A stretch of DNA of 48,173 nt from a virus. Below are positions 34,395-41,205 of this stretch, piece after piece. The DNA is taken from the IMG/VR virus record IMGVR_UViG_3300047311_000274, positions 1-48,173 of that record; one strand, 5' to 3'. Under the pieces are notes generated by a model, which was not told the DNA's origin, made no database searches, and saw only the letters and a list, made by a program, of their open reading frames with translations. The translations under genes and the position numbers were made by a program. How positions within the stretch are numbered: the stretch's first letter is position 1; each line of letters starts with the position of its first letter.

Positions 34395-34591
34395 CACTGG
34401 CCGAGGAGGGTTTTCTGACCCGTGTTGGAGGGATTGGAGGAAAGCTGGGCCCCCAAGAATGTTGGTTGGCTGGCTTTGGCTTTTGGCTTTTGCCCAGGGG
34501 CCGACTGCGCACCGAAGGCAGGTGGGGCCGCAGGGGTGGCTGCGGGCAGCACCGGTGCCGGAGGCGTGGGAGTGGGGGCGGAGAGGCTCAT
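34394..34591 (-). CDS. Pro/Ala-rich tiny protein
   Basis: The protein has 65 residues, begins MSLSAPTPTPPAPVLPAATP and continues with Pro, Ala, Gln and Lys to end QKTLLGQ. It is likely disordered. ATG 34591 shares ATGA with the stop of the next upstream gene, and its TGA shares TGATG with the following start. The composition is unlike the enzymes around it. The function is unknown; similar short proline-rich proteins lie near terminase or portal in some podoviruses. Confidence 0.6.
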   Translation of the reverse strand: MSLSAPTPTPPAPVLPAATPAAPPAFGAQSAPGQKPKAKASQPTFLGAQLSSNPSNTGQKTLLGQ

Positions 34592-34740
34592 GCGGCTTCA
34601 GCCTTAATCGGAGGCAGGGTGTTGACTTCATAATAAAACCCAGCCTCTTCTCGGTTATCCAGAACCCGAATCCTAACAACCAAGGTTCCGTCGTCGAGAG
34701 TCCAGGCTTCGCAACAGTCGTTCTTCCACTGAGCGATCAT
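34588..34740 (-). CDS. tiny hypothetical protein after terminase
   Basis: The protein has 50 residues: MIAQWKNDCCEAWTLDDGTL, VVRIRVLDNREEAGFYYEV and an end NTLPPIKAEAA. ATG 34740 shares ATGA with the terminase stop and its TGA shares ATGA with the next start. The alternating hydrophobic pattern suggests a small beta sheet, and CC could bind metal. The family is not recognised. Confidence 0.68.
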   Translation of the reverse strand: MIAQWKNDCCEAWTLDDGTLVVRIRVLDNREEAGFYYEVNTLPPIKAEAA

Positions 34741-36242
34741 GCGTCCTCCAGTTCGAAGGTGCGATAGGGGTCGTATTCGTGCTCAACGAGGGGCTTGCGA
34801 GCGTGCTCGCCACCGGCAAATTCATGCGGCGCCAGCGCGTGCGCGAAGGTGGTGACGAAGGCGTCGATGTCGTCGAGCTCGAGATCGGGCTCGAGCTTCA
34901 GCATGTCCTCTTTGGAGATCAGCTGGATTTCATCGCGCTTGTTGATGATGTATTTGATGGAGCTAAATTGGCGGAGGAGATCGGGGTCGTTGGGGATGCA
35001 ACCGGTTTTGAGCCACGCGCGTGCTGCGCCGTACATTCCGGAGCGCTTGTTTGCGTAGCGCTCGCCTTGGCTGCCCCAGGTGTGGTGCGGGGTATCGTCC
35101 TTCGCACCGAACTGGACTTCGTAGCAATGGAGGGCTTTCGCACGGATTTGGTCTACGACGCCCCCGCCCACGCCACCACCATCGATGAAGATCCCATCCG
35201 CGTGGTAGGTGAAGTTGGCCTCGAAAATCCGATCGGAGAGTTGAACCGTGCTCAGTCCTTGGTACCGCTGCCGATCATAAGTCCGAGCATCCCTTCCCTT
35301 GCGTGGGTAGATGACAGAAGAATTCTTCCCATAGCGTGCAACATCAACCCCAAGAGCAAGGGGATCAGATATACCAGAAACAGCATCGCGAAGAGCAGCT
35401 GCCTGGACATCTTCAGCAGAGAAGAACTCCATCTCGCCAACGCGCGGGAACTGGCCGTAAATGCGGATGCGGCAGAAGTCGGAGTCTTCGCCATAGGCGG
35501 TGATCCACTTTGCGATTTGGGTTTTGTTGGTGAAGCGAACGGTGCGCGAGTCGATCTCGGTGGAGTGCCAGTAGGCGGAGAAGGCACCGCCCGGGAAGCA
35601 GTCTTTGAACCGGCCCACGTTGCGGGTTGGGTTGCCAAAGACCAGCCAGATTATCTGCGTGTCCTCATCGGTGAGCGCGCCTTCGGAGGTTTCCCAGATT
35701 ACGTTGGGGATGGCGGAGGCTTCATCGAAGATGAGGAGGATTCGTTTGCCTTTATTGTGCAATCCTGCAAAGGCCTCGGTATTGCGCTCGGACCAAGGGA
35801 CCATGTCGATGCGCCAGGTGCGCTCCCGCTCGGGGTGGAAGAGGGAGGTGGCGGTGAGCTTGAACAGGTCCTTCGCGATGAAAAGGTGGTACCACTTGCC
35901 GAGCTCCGCCCAGGTTTTGGTTTTCAACTGGGTCTCGGTGTTGGCGGTGATCACGCCCTTGGTGTCGGTCATGGTGGAGATAGCCCAGAGGATTATCCAG
36001 GCAACGCAGCAGGATTTTCCAACTCCATGGCCGGAGGCAGTGGCCTCCTGAATCGCAGCCTCGGCAGTGATGAGGCCATCACGAATGCGGCCGAGGAGGG
36101 CTTTCTGCCATTCCTCGGGGCCGATCTCGTCCGCGAGGCGCCCAGGCTGCCCCCAGGGAAACGCACCCATAACGAACGCAAATGGATCCTCGGAGACCGA
36201 AGCCAGCCAGGCAATGAGACGTGGATCAAAGTTGGCGTCCAC
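34737..36242 (-). CDS. terL: terminase large subunit
   Basis: The protein has 501 residues and starts with GTG 36242; GGAGG lies 9 bases upstream. It has a Walker A-like ATASGHGVGKSC (K76, S77), a Walker B RILLIFDEAS (D173, E174), a coupling motif VFGNPTRNVGRF, and the nuclease residues GVDVARYG (D300) and FIDGGGVGGG (D354). It packages DNA into the procapsid by ATP hydrolysis and cuts the concatemer. It follows the small subunit as usual. Confidence 0.95.
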   Translation of the reverse strand: MDANFDPRLIAWLASVSEDPFAFVMGAFPWGQPGRLADEIGPEEWQKALLGRIRDGLITAEAAIQEATASGHGVGKSCCVAWIILWAISTMTDTKGVITANTETQLKTKTWAELGKWYHLFIAKDLFKLTATSLFHPERERTWRIDMVPWSERNTEAFAGLHNKGKRILLIFDEASAIPNVIWETSEGALTDEDTQIIWLVFGNPTRNVGRFKDCFPGGAFSAYWHSTEIDSRTVRFTNKTQIAKWITAYGEDSDFCRIRIYGQFPRVGEMEFFSAEDVQAAALRDAVSGISDPLALGVDVARYGKNSSVIYPRKGRDARTYDRQRYQGLSTVQLSDRIFEANFTYHADGIFIDGGGVGGGVVDQIRAKALHCYEVQFGAKDDTPHHTWGSQGERYANKRSGMYGAARAWLKTGCIPNDPDLLRQFSSIKYIINKRDEIQLISKEDMLKLEPDLELDDIDAFVTTFAHALAPHEFAGGEHARKPLVEHEYDPYRTFELEDA

Positions 36243-36244
36243 GC

Positions 36245-36943
36245 CTAGAACCTCCGGGGAAAAAGCAAGGGGGCAGGCCGATCTTCTTGGACGCTGCGCG
36301 CCCTCACAGCAGGTCGGGGAAGAACCTCCCCACGAGGCTCCTCCCCTTCCTGCGGCGCCGAAAGTTGAGGGGCTGGTGGAGGTGTATGGGCGGCACCAGC
36401 CCCTCCCTCACGGGAAGGATCGGGGGAGGACAACTTCCCGGAGACGAGCTTTGCGCTGCGAGATCGGTCGATCGCTTGATCCAGCTGCGCTGCGAAATCA
36501 ACATTCACGTTGATGTTGGTTGCGTGCTTCCCGAAGCCGACGCGGTCTGCGGAGAGCTCGAAGATCTTGGCGCTCTCACGGACAGGCATGCGCTCATCGG
36601 CGTCTTCGTAGTAGTTGAGAGTGTCCTGCATCGCCATGGCGGAGCGCAGAGCGTTCTGCACCGAGACGCTGCGTAGGAGCGCGATCTCATCGAACCCAGC
36701 CATCTCACGCACGTGGTCGTGATTACGGAACTGGGCTACGAGATTCTGCATCGCTGGGTCGAGGGAAAGCTGCCCCACCCGCTCGGGGGTGTAATCGAGC
36801 CTGGCCGCGATCTCATTCCGCGTCAACCCCGCAGCGATGTACTTCGCGAGCAGCCGATGACGCTCCTTGATGCGCTGCAAGGCTGGGCGCCGATCTTCAT
36901 CGGGGATATATCCCCCCTTAGGCCGCCCGCGCGTCCGCGTCAT
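36245..36943 (-). CDS. terS: terminase small subunit-like DNA-binding protein
   Basis: The protein has 232 residues. It starts MTRTRGRPKGGYIPDEDRRP with a GRPKGG basic motif. A helix-turn-helix follows (RHRLLAKYIAAGLTRNEIAA, RLDYTPERVGQLSLDP). A helical middle (VSVQNALRSAMAMQDTLNYY) probably oligomerises. The C-terminus is disordered and Pro-rich, ending in PRRF. It lies 2 bp before the large terminase gene. It would recognise the packaging site. Confidence 0.8.
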   Translation of the reverse strand: MTRTRGRPKGGYIPDEDRRPALQRIKERHRLLAKYIAAGLTRNEIAARLDYTPERVGQLSLDPAMQNLVAQFRNHDHVREMAGFDEIALLRSVSVQNALRSAMAMQDTLNYYEDADERMPVRESAKIFELSADRVGFGKHATNINVNVDFAAQLDQAIDRSRSAKLVSGKLSSPDPSREGGAGAAHTPPPAPQLSAPQEGEEPRGEVLPRPAVRARSVQEDRPAPLLFPRRF

Positions 36944-37130
36944 ATCTCGGATCCTCGGGGCCCAGCCCCTCCATGAATTTCAACTTGGGAAGGCTCGGCT
37001 TTCCGCGCTTGGCGACGACTTCGTCCTCCGCGACTAGCTGGCGCAACGAATGCGGCTGGCTCCCTCGGCTCCGCTTGCCATACATCTCAATATACATCTT
37101 CCCGCGCACCTGTTTCAATTCTCCCATCAT
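36918..37130 (-). CDS. small basic protein heading the late operon
   Basis: The protein has about 70 residues. It begins MMGELKQVRGKMYIEMYGKR, continues with GSQPHSLRQLVAEDEVVAK and a lysine-rich middle, and ends EDPRYDADARAA. It overlaps the terminase small subunit by 26 bp. A candidate promoter covers the first codons, so translation might instead start at the MYIEMYGKR methionine (37094). The longer frame reaching 37694 is opposite a plus-strand gene and is not used. The family is not recognised. Confidence 0.58.
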   Translation of the reverse strand: MMGELKQVRGKMYIEMYGKRSRGSQPHSLRQLVAEDEVVAKRGKPSLPKLKFMEGLGPEDPRYDADARAA

Positions 37131-37157
37131 TATGCACCCCCAATCCTCCGAAGTCAA
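37129..37157 (-). promoter_or_regulatory. candidate sigma70-type late promoter
   Basis: On the minus strand TTGACT (37157-37152) and CATAAT (37134-37129) are separated by exactly 17 bases, pointing into the terminase and structural operon. The -10 box touches the first ATG of the 36918-37130 gene, so the true start of that gene may be further in, or the leader is very short. No other convincing leftward promoter was seen in 37131-37403. The box match is by eye. Confidence 0.42.
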
Positions 37158-37403
37158 GCAAAAAGGGAGGCCCGAAAAGTAAATTTTAATATTTTTGCGC
37201 GGAGGGGTAGTGGCCTGGCGACGAGGGTCGATTTTTGGGGGTGGGGGTGGCTCTCGCGTGGGTTCGTTCATGTAACGTTCCGCGAACGCCATGCGGTGGG
37301 CGCATGGCTGCCTGGCGAAATGAGCACGGCGTTCACGGTTTGTCTGGGCTATGATCGGCTCGTCGATCGGGCAATCCCTGTTCCGATCATTGGAGCGATA
37401 CAC

Positions 37404-37703
37404 ATGAGCGATGCGAATTGGATGGACATCGATGTCGAGACGCTGGATGTTGAGGCGCAGAAAGCGTATGGCGAGTACAAGGCCGCGCAGCGCAAGGCAG
37501 CGGCGCTTAGAGAGGCGTTCGAGGCAACGGCCGTTGCGAGCTTGGATATTCCGCAGGGCAAGCGGATGGTCTTTGGTTATCGGTTTGGCAAGCTTAGTGC
37601 GGCGTTGGTGGAGGATGATCGTAAGCCGGCCAAGACGAAGCAGAGCAAGGGCAGCTTGGCAGACTTCATCGCGGCGCAGGTGAGCGGCGGCCATGCGTCG
37701 TAA
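37404..37703 (+). CDS. acidic/basic helical hypothetical protein
   Basis: The protein has 99 residues. It begins MSDANWMDIDVETLDVEAQK, then a helix AYGEYKAAQRKAAALREAFE, a short beta unit GKRMVFGYRFGKLSAAL and a basic tail KPAKTKQSKGSLADFIAAQ. ATG 37404 is preferred, with GGAGCG upstream; longer frames start in the divergent leader. It is the first plus-strand gene after the divergent region, so it may be early-expressed. The family is not recognised. Confidence 0.62.
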   Translation: MSDANWMDIDVETLDVEAQKAYGEYKAAQRKAAALREAFEATAVASLDIPQGKRMVFGYRFGKLSAALVEDDRKPAKTKQSKGSLADFIAAQVSGGHAS

Positions 37704-37771
37704 GTCACGGCGAAGGGCCTTGGGCCAAGTGTGGCGAGCGTTGCATCGGTATCAATGGTTGAGGTATCGAT

Positions 37772-37924
37772 ATGGATAAGCAATATTCAATCCAATGGCT
37801 GCACTATGGCCGGATGCACTATTGCAGGGTCGAAACGTGGAACGCGGCGATAATGATATTCGAAGCCCTATTCGATAAAGGCTATCGCCCAGAACTATGG
37901 GATGGCTCGACAAAGTTACGCTAG
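37772..37924 (+). CDS. tiny hypothetical protein
   Basis: The protein has 50 residues and begins MDKQYSIQWLHYGRMHYCRV, ending YRPELWDGSTKLR. GAGG lies 7 bases upstream of ATG 37772. Many aromatic residues in a compact alpha/beta pattern suggest a folded small protein. It is followed at once by an intrinsic terminator. The family is not recognised. Confidence 0.6.
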   Translation: MDKQYSIQWLHYGRMHYCRVETWNAAIMIFEALFDKGYRPELWDGSTKLR

Positions 37925-37947
37925 AGCCAATACATCATGGCAAGTCA

Positions 37948-37970
37948 ACGGGCAGAGTGTGCCCGTTTTC
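37948..37970 (+). terminator. intrinsic terminator
   Basis: ACGGGCA (37948-37954) pairs with TGCCCGT (37960-37966) around GAGTG, followed by a T-rich run (TTTTCTT). It lies 23 bp after the stop of the 37772-37924 gene and would end that short transcript before the repeat region. Confidence 0.72.
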
Positions 37971-37993
37971 TTGCGTTCTGTGTGTTCACGGTT

Positions 37994-38037
37994 TGATCTA
38001 AAACGCCTTGGCGAGGTCGCTGGCGCGTTTTAGATCA
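37994..38037. repeat. 13-bp perfect inverted repeat
   Basis: TGATCTAAAACGC (37994-38006) is repeated in inverse at 38025-38037 with 18 bp between. As RNA it would form a long hairpin with TTTTAGATCA at the 3' end, so it may be a second terminator. As DNA it could bind a dimeric regulator or recombinase. Nothing else in the sequence decides between these. Confidence 0.75.
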
Positions 38038-38146
38038 GGCCGCTAGGTGGGTAGCGGGGCGAGGTGGCCAGCGCACTACGGGTCGCGGCTGGCGGAATGG
38101 AGGGCCTTGTAGCAACGACGGCGGCGAGCAGGTCGGACCTATCTGG

Positions 38147-38408
38147 TGTCATCAGAAAATAAATATCTTACTCTCATCCTACCCTGATGCTACCCTCATA
38201 GTCTAGTCGGGCTGAAGTGGCCCTCTCCCGCAGATTTTATTGAAACCTTGGGATAGTGTTCCTTATGATAAAAAAAAAAAAAAAAAATTAAGAACAGTAA
38301 GACCCGCCCACTCCGCGAAATTCGAGATAGGTGCCCAAACAGCTCGGACTAGACTATGAGGGTCACATGAGGGTAGGATGAGAGTAGGATCGTTATATTC
38401 TGATGACA
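38147..38408. repeat. large inverted repeat with iteron-like 11-mers (candidate origin or control region)
   Basis: Arms at 38147-38214 and 38340-38408 match in inverse orientation at about 53 of the first 60 positions. Each arm holds three adjacent 11-bp units: in the left arm CTCATCCTACC, CTGATGCTACC and CTCATAGTCTA (38173-38205). The 125-bp centre holds an A18 run and no gene. No coding frame spans it convincingly. Iterons, inverted symmetry and an A tract are typical of replication origins or large operators. The role is inferred. Confidence 0.72.
38270..38287 (+). repeat. A18 homopolymer tract
   Basis: Eighteen consecutive A bases lie in the centre of the large inverted repeat. It could ease strand opening at an origin. 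Length at homopolymers is a common source of sequencing error, so the exact count should be treated with care. Confidence 0.85.
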
Positions 38409-38481
38409 TCAGGGCGGACATTTCGCGAGGTGCATCAACGGTCTGGGCGATGGTTATGTACGGTGCGTGGTGCGATTGTTG

Positions 38482-38510
38482 TTGCAAATGGTGGTGAAGT
38501 TTGATATACT
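38482..38510 (+). promoter_or_regulatory. candidate early promoter
   Basis: TTGCAA (38482-38487), 17 bases, then TATACT (38505-38510) preceded by TGA, lie 26 bp before the first gene of the small-gene array (38536). Spacing is ideal and the boxes are close to the sigma70 consensus. It lies directly downstream of the large inverted repeat, which could regulate it. Confidence 0.55.
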
Positions 38511-38535
38511 GTGAGTTGAAATCGGGGAACAGTAA

Positions 38536-38724
38536 ATGGAAATCCAAAACCTTAGCGATGTGCGTGTATGGGAATTAGCCATGCAGCTTGCGATGGATTG
38601 GATTAAGTCCGAGCGTGGGTTGACTATCCATACAACACGGCGGGTATTGCGTATTCAGGCAGCGGAAATGATACGTAGTGATCCCAAGTGGATTGAACAG
38701 GCAAAGCGAAGGATGGGAAGATGA
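38536..38724 (+). CDS. small helical hypothetical protein
   Basis: The protein has 62 residues, begins MEIQNLSDVRVWELAMQLAM and contains RRVLRIQAAEMIRSDPKWI, ending in a basic AKRRMGR. It is probably all helical. GGGGAACAG precedes ATG 38536, and the stop shares ATGA with the next gene. It is the first gene of the early array behind a candidate promoter. The family is not recognised; a small DNA- or host-protein-binding role would fit. Confidence 0.62.
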   Translation: MEIQNLSDVRVWELAMQLAMDWIKSERGLTIHTTRRVLRIQAAEMIRSDPKWIEQAKRRMGR

Positions 38725-38978
38725 CCAAAGCGGAAGCAATATTGCCGGGAGTGCGGACGATACCTATCACCTCTACCCCGATCTCTTGGACACCCTCGGA
38801 ACAACTCGAACGGATGATTGATAGCCAAGGGCTTGGGAGCGTGCTTGAAATGATCCGGGAGATTTGTTATGATAAGGCGAACCATATTGCGGTGGTGTGG
38901 CAGGATATGCCCCTTGCGAAGCGATGGATTGCCTATGCGATACGGGTCAATAACGTTGTGCAAGCTATCATACGTTGA
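38721..38978 (+). CDS. small hypothetical protein
   Basis: The protein has 85 residues: MTKAEAILPGVRTIPITSTP, then a helical part EQLERMIDSQGLGSVLEMIR and AKRWIAYAIRVNNVVQAIIR. ATG 38721 shares ATGA with the upstream gene. The C-terminal pattern (DKANHIAVVWQDMPLAKRW) resembles short host- or phage-encoded helical proteins, but no family is named. It is followed 13 bp later by the next gene. Confidence 0.62.
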   Translation: MTKAEAILPGVRTIPITSTPISWTPSEQLERMIDSQGLGSVLEMIREICYDKANHIAVVWQDMPLAKRWIAYAIRVNNVVQAIIR

Positions 38979-38990
38979 ACGGAGGACAAC

Positions 38991-39173
38991 ATGACTAAGC
39001 CTAAAGTTCTTATGGTACAAGAAATGACTACATCGCCTTCAGCCTATAGAATGGCCACGACTTTAATAGTCGTTGGTGATGCACTGAAACGGGGTGTGAG
39101 TATTGTGGATATTGAGGACGCAATAAAAGCTCTCCCACGTACAAAGCCTGTATCAGGAGCAACTGTTGCTTGA
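38991..39173 (+). CDS. small hypothetical protein
   Basis: The protein has 60 residues: MTKPKVLMVQEMTTSPSAYR, then MATTLIVVGDALKRGVSIVD and IEDAIKALPRTKP. GGAGGACAAC lies before ATG 38991. A short beta strand followed by a helix is likely. The gene is followed immediately by a structured hairpin element (39172-39218). The family is not recognised. Confidence 0.6.
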   Translation: MTKPKVLMVQEMTTSPSAYRMATTLIVVGDALKRGVSIVDIEDAIKALPRTKPVSGATVA

Positions 39174-39218
39174 TTGCAAGCCCAAGGGGAGCTTATCCCT
39201 CCCCTTGATCGTGCAATC
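39172..39218 (+). ncRNA. nested hairpin element, copy 1
   Basis: An outer stem GATTGCA (39172-39178) with TGCAATC (39212-39218) encloses an inner stem AAGGGGAG (39184-39191) with CTCCCCTT (39199-39206). Copy 2 at 39423-39466 keeps the outer stem and replaces both sides of the inner stem in a matched way. This suggests selection for RNA structure. It may be a terminator, processing site or mRNA-end stabiliser. Confidence 0.6.
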
Positions 39219-39235
39219 CCCAGGGACCGAAAGCC

Positions 39236-39424
39236 ATGTATGCAGTATACATCACAGTCAATCAAGCTAACGGCACAGACTTTGAAATGACAGCGCGAGA
39301 GTATGCAACACATGCTGAACTGATAGACGGACTGGGTGCGATTGTGGATAATGCTACAGTGCATTGTCTTGAAAGCACCACACACGGTCCTAGTTCCATC
39401 ATTCTTACCGTTGTACCACAGTGA
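39236..39424 (+). CDS. small hypothetical protein
   Basis: The protein has 62 residues: MYAVYITVNQANGTDFEMTA, REYATHAELIDGLGAIVDN and an end SSIILTVVPQ. The alternating pattern suggests a small alpha/beta fold. It lies between two copies of the nested hairpin element. No strong Shine-Dalgarno sequence is seen (CAGGGACCGAAAGCC precedes the ATG). The family is not recognised. Confidence 0.55.
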   Translation: MYAVYITVNQANGTDFEMTAREYATHAELIDGLGAIVDNATVHCLESTTHGPSSIILTVVPQ

Positions 39425-39466
39425 TTGCAAGCCCTAAGCCCTTACGGGGGCTTAGATCGTGCAATC
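39423..39466 (+). ncRNA. nested hairpin element, copy 2
   Basis: The same outer stem, GATTGCA (39423-39429) with TGCAATC (39460-39466), encloses a different inner stem, CTAAGCCC (39434-39441) with GGGCTTAG (39448-39455). Flanks AAGCCC and GATCG are shared with copy 1. The pair is positioned after consecutive genes. Confidence 0.6.
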
Positions 39467-39549
39467 CCTAGCACAGCCTTCGGCAGCAATAGGAGGGAGT
39501 ATGAAAGAGTCCTAGGATGCCTTTGGCCCAACCAATAGGAGCCACCAAT

Positions 39550-40188
39550 ATGCCTATGATAGCAGTTGCTATCACCAAAGCGAAGAAGAATATAAGCGTG
39601 GACACCGAGGCGTTCTCGGATGAAATCTACGCAGCGATTTTTCAGGAAGGCCTTAAAACCCTCCTGAATAAGAACATGAGCAAGATCACGGTGAAGGATC
39701 TTGATGGCGATGAACTCGCCGAAGCACAGTCCGCTGCTCTCGCGAAGGGCGAGGAAAACCTGAAGAACCTTGTCGAGGGCAACCTTAAGAAACGCAAGGC
39801 GGCGGCCAAGGAAGGCCGAGAGGTGACTACCGAGGCCCGGCGCTTGGCGCGGGAAGCAGTGAAGGCTGCCTTCCGTGAGGCGGGAAAGAAGATCACCGGC
39901 ATCAAGTCCAGTGTGATTACAGCCGCGGCGGACGAGCTTATCGCCGAGGATGATTCCTATCTCGTCAAGGCGCGAGAGAATGTCGCGAAGATGAAGGCTC
40001 GTGAGAGCATCATTGCGAAGCCAAAGGAAGGCACTGCGTTGGCTGATCTTATTGCCTCCGCGGAGACCGCCAAGCCTAAGGTTGCGCCAACGAGGAAAAA
40101 GAAGGACACTGCCACTGCGGAGGACGTTGCAGCGGCTGTGAAGGTTGCTAAAGGCAAGGGCAAGCCTGCCCAAGCCACAGCGCACTAA
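39550..40188 (+). CDS. Lys/Ala-rich protein with basic C-terminal tail
   Basis: The protein has 212 residues. It begins MPMIAVAITKAKKNISVDTE, and its middle is helical with many Lys, Ala and Glu (KGEENLKNLVEGNLKKRKAA, AREAVKAAFREAGKKITGIK). The last 40 residues are Ala/Lys-rich and basic (APTRKKKDTATAEDV, AKGKGKPAQATAH), like histone H1-type tails. AGGAG lies 10 bases before ATG 39550; an earlier start at 39517 is less likely. It may bind nucleic acid, but this rests on composition only. Confidence 0.65.
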   Translation: MPMIAVAITKAKKNISVDTEAFSDEIYAAIFQEGLKTLLNKNMSKITVKDLDGDELAEAQSAALAKGEENLKNLVEGNLKKRKAAAKEGREVTTEARRLAREAVKAAFREAGKKITGIKSSVITAAADELIAEDDSYLVKARENVAKMKARESIIAKPKEGTALADLIASAETAKPKVAPTRKKKDTATAEDVAAAVKVAKGKGKPAQATAH

Positions 40189-40191
40189 TCG

Positions 40192-40215
40192 TTAAGTGGA
40201 GTCATGACCACTTAA
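40192..40215 (+). terminator. hairpin, possible terminator
   Basis: TTAAGTGG (40192-40199) pairs with CCACTTAA (40208-40215) around an 8-base loop, 3 bp after the stop of the Lys-rich gene, followed by TCTTG. The T run is weak. The 120 bases that follow up to 40345 hold no gene; a good Shine-Dalgarno sequence (AAGGAG) lies before the next start. Confidence 0.5.
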
Positions 40216-40344
40216 TCTTGCGACCGGTTGCATTCCTTCTAGCACGATCTAGCACTTCTAAAGCTAGCTGCTGATCTGGGAATGTCCTGGGTATGACGCT
40301 AAACTGCCCATTCCCTGTAGTAGGGCAACGTAAGGAGAACTATT

Positions 40345-41154
40345 ATGTATATACATTCGGAACTTAGAGTGGATGATTATGGGGATCATCCCGAATGGGC
40401 CAAGATCAGCGATCTAAAAGTCGGTGATATCGTTGATCTTCATGGCTTTGACTGCGCAAGTGGGCCGGTTACGCTCGAATACGATGAATACCATGGGGAG
40501 TTGTACTTCCCTTGTGCCAAGGGCAAGCATTTCGTCTCTGGACAGCTTGATACCGACGGAAATCTCGTTGGCATCACCATCCGTCCAGCCACCACTATCA
40601 TTCCTACCACCCAGGAAACCATTCCTACCACAACCCAGGAGTCCCCTTCCATGTCTTTCAACGCCGACGACGCCACCTCCGTGTCCAAGTTCTTCCAGGG
40701 TCTTGCGGACAGCGTGATCCAGGCATCCACCCTTGCGAAGGAGGTGGAGGAGCTTCGCACTGTGGTCGAGCAGCTCAAGCACGATGTCGAGGTCTATCGT
40801 GAGACCACTGCGAGGTTGGATGAGGAAGTCCAGCGGCTTCGCACTGAGCGTCAGGCCCTTCAGGATGAGAACGCCCAACTCCGAGCCGACCTCGATACGG
40901 AGCGCAGTAATCATGCCACAACGGCCAATCTGCACAGCATCGCTGTTGGCACAAGCGATAACTGGCACAATCAGTTCATCGCCACGGCTCAGACCCTTGA
41001 TACCACCAAGAGGGAGCGTGACGACGCACAACTCAAAATCATGGAACTGGAGGATGCCCTTCGGAATATGTCGGAAGCAAGGGATCATTGGTTCAATACC
41101 GCCAATGATGTTCAATCGAAGTTGAATTCAGTCAAGGTCGCCATCGCAGCCTGA
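40345..41154 (+). CDS. two-part protein with C-terminal coiled coil
   Basis: The protein has 269 residues. Residues 1-80 form a probable beta domain (VGDIVDLHGFDCASGPVTLE, KHFVSGQLDTDGNLVGITI). A Thr/Pro/Gln linker with repeated PTTQET-like units follows. Residues 120-200 are a strong coiled coil (LAKEVEELRTVVEQLKHDVE, LDEEVQRLRTERQALQDENA). Another helical segment ends the protein. AAGGAG precedes ATG 40345. It is the largest unknown of the early array and may oligomerise. The family is not recognised. Confidence 0.68.
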   Translation: MYIHSELRVDDYGDHPEWAKISDLKVGDIVDLHGFDCASGPVTLEYDEYHGELYFPCAKGKHFVSGQLDTDGNLVGITIRPATTIIPTTQETIPTTTQESPSMSFNADDATSVSKFFQGLADSVIQASTLAKEVEELRTVVEQLKHDVEVYRETTARLDEEVQRLRTERQALQDENAQLRADLDTERSNHATTANLHSIAVGTSDNWHNQFIATAQTLDTTKRERDDAQLKIMELEDALRNMSEARDHWFNTANDVQSKLNSVKVAIAA

Positions 41155-41162
41155 TGCAATCA

Positions 41163-41190
41163 GGGGAGGGAGCAATCCCTCCCCATTTTC
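41163..41190 (+). terminator. GC-rich hairpin terminator
   Basis: GGGGAGGG (41163-41170) pairs with CCCTCCCC (41177-41184), loop AGCAAT, followed by ATTTTC. It sits 8 bp after one gene and before the GGAGG of the next. The design (hairpin, ATTTTCAT, GGAGG) nearly repeats that at 755-790. Confidence 0.7.
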
Positions 41191-41205
41191 ATTGTGGAGG
41201 ACACA

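Noticed and set aside
34779-36248. Plus-strand open frame of 489 codons opposite the large terminase gene
   Set aside because: It is an antisense shadow of a firmly identified gene, has low-complexity Gly/Val/Glu composition and no recognised motif or suitable context.
37131-37403. Possible gene in the divergent region
   Set aside because: Only out-of-context starts with no ribosome site; apart from the candidate leftward promoter nothing supported was seen. A plus-strand promoter was sought but no good pair of boxes was found.
37131-37694. Upstream extension of the 36918-37130 minus-strand frame to 37694
   Set aside because: The extension is antisense to the better supported plus-strand gene 37404-37703 and passes through the divergent control region.
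38263-38547. Minus-strand 94-codon frame ending in a run of Phe
   Set aside because: It reads the A18 tract as poly-Phe and crosses the inverted repeat; no ribosome site or family likeness.
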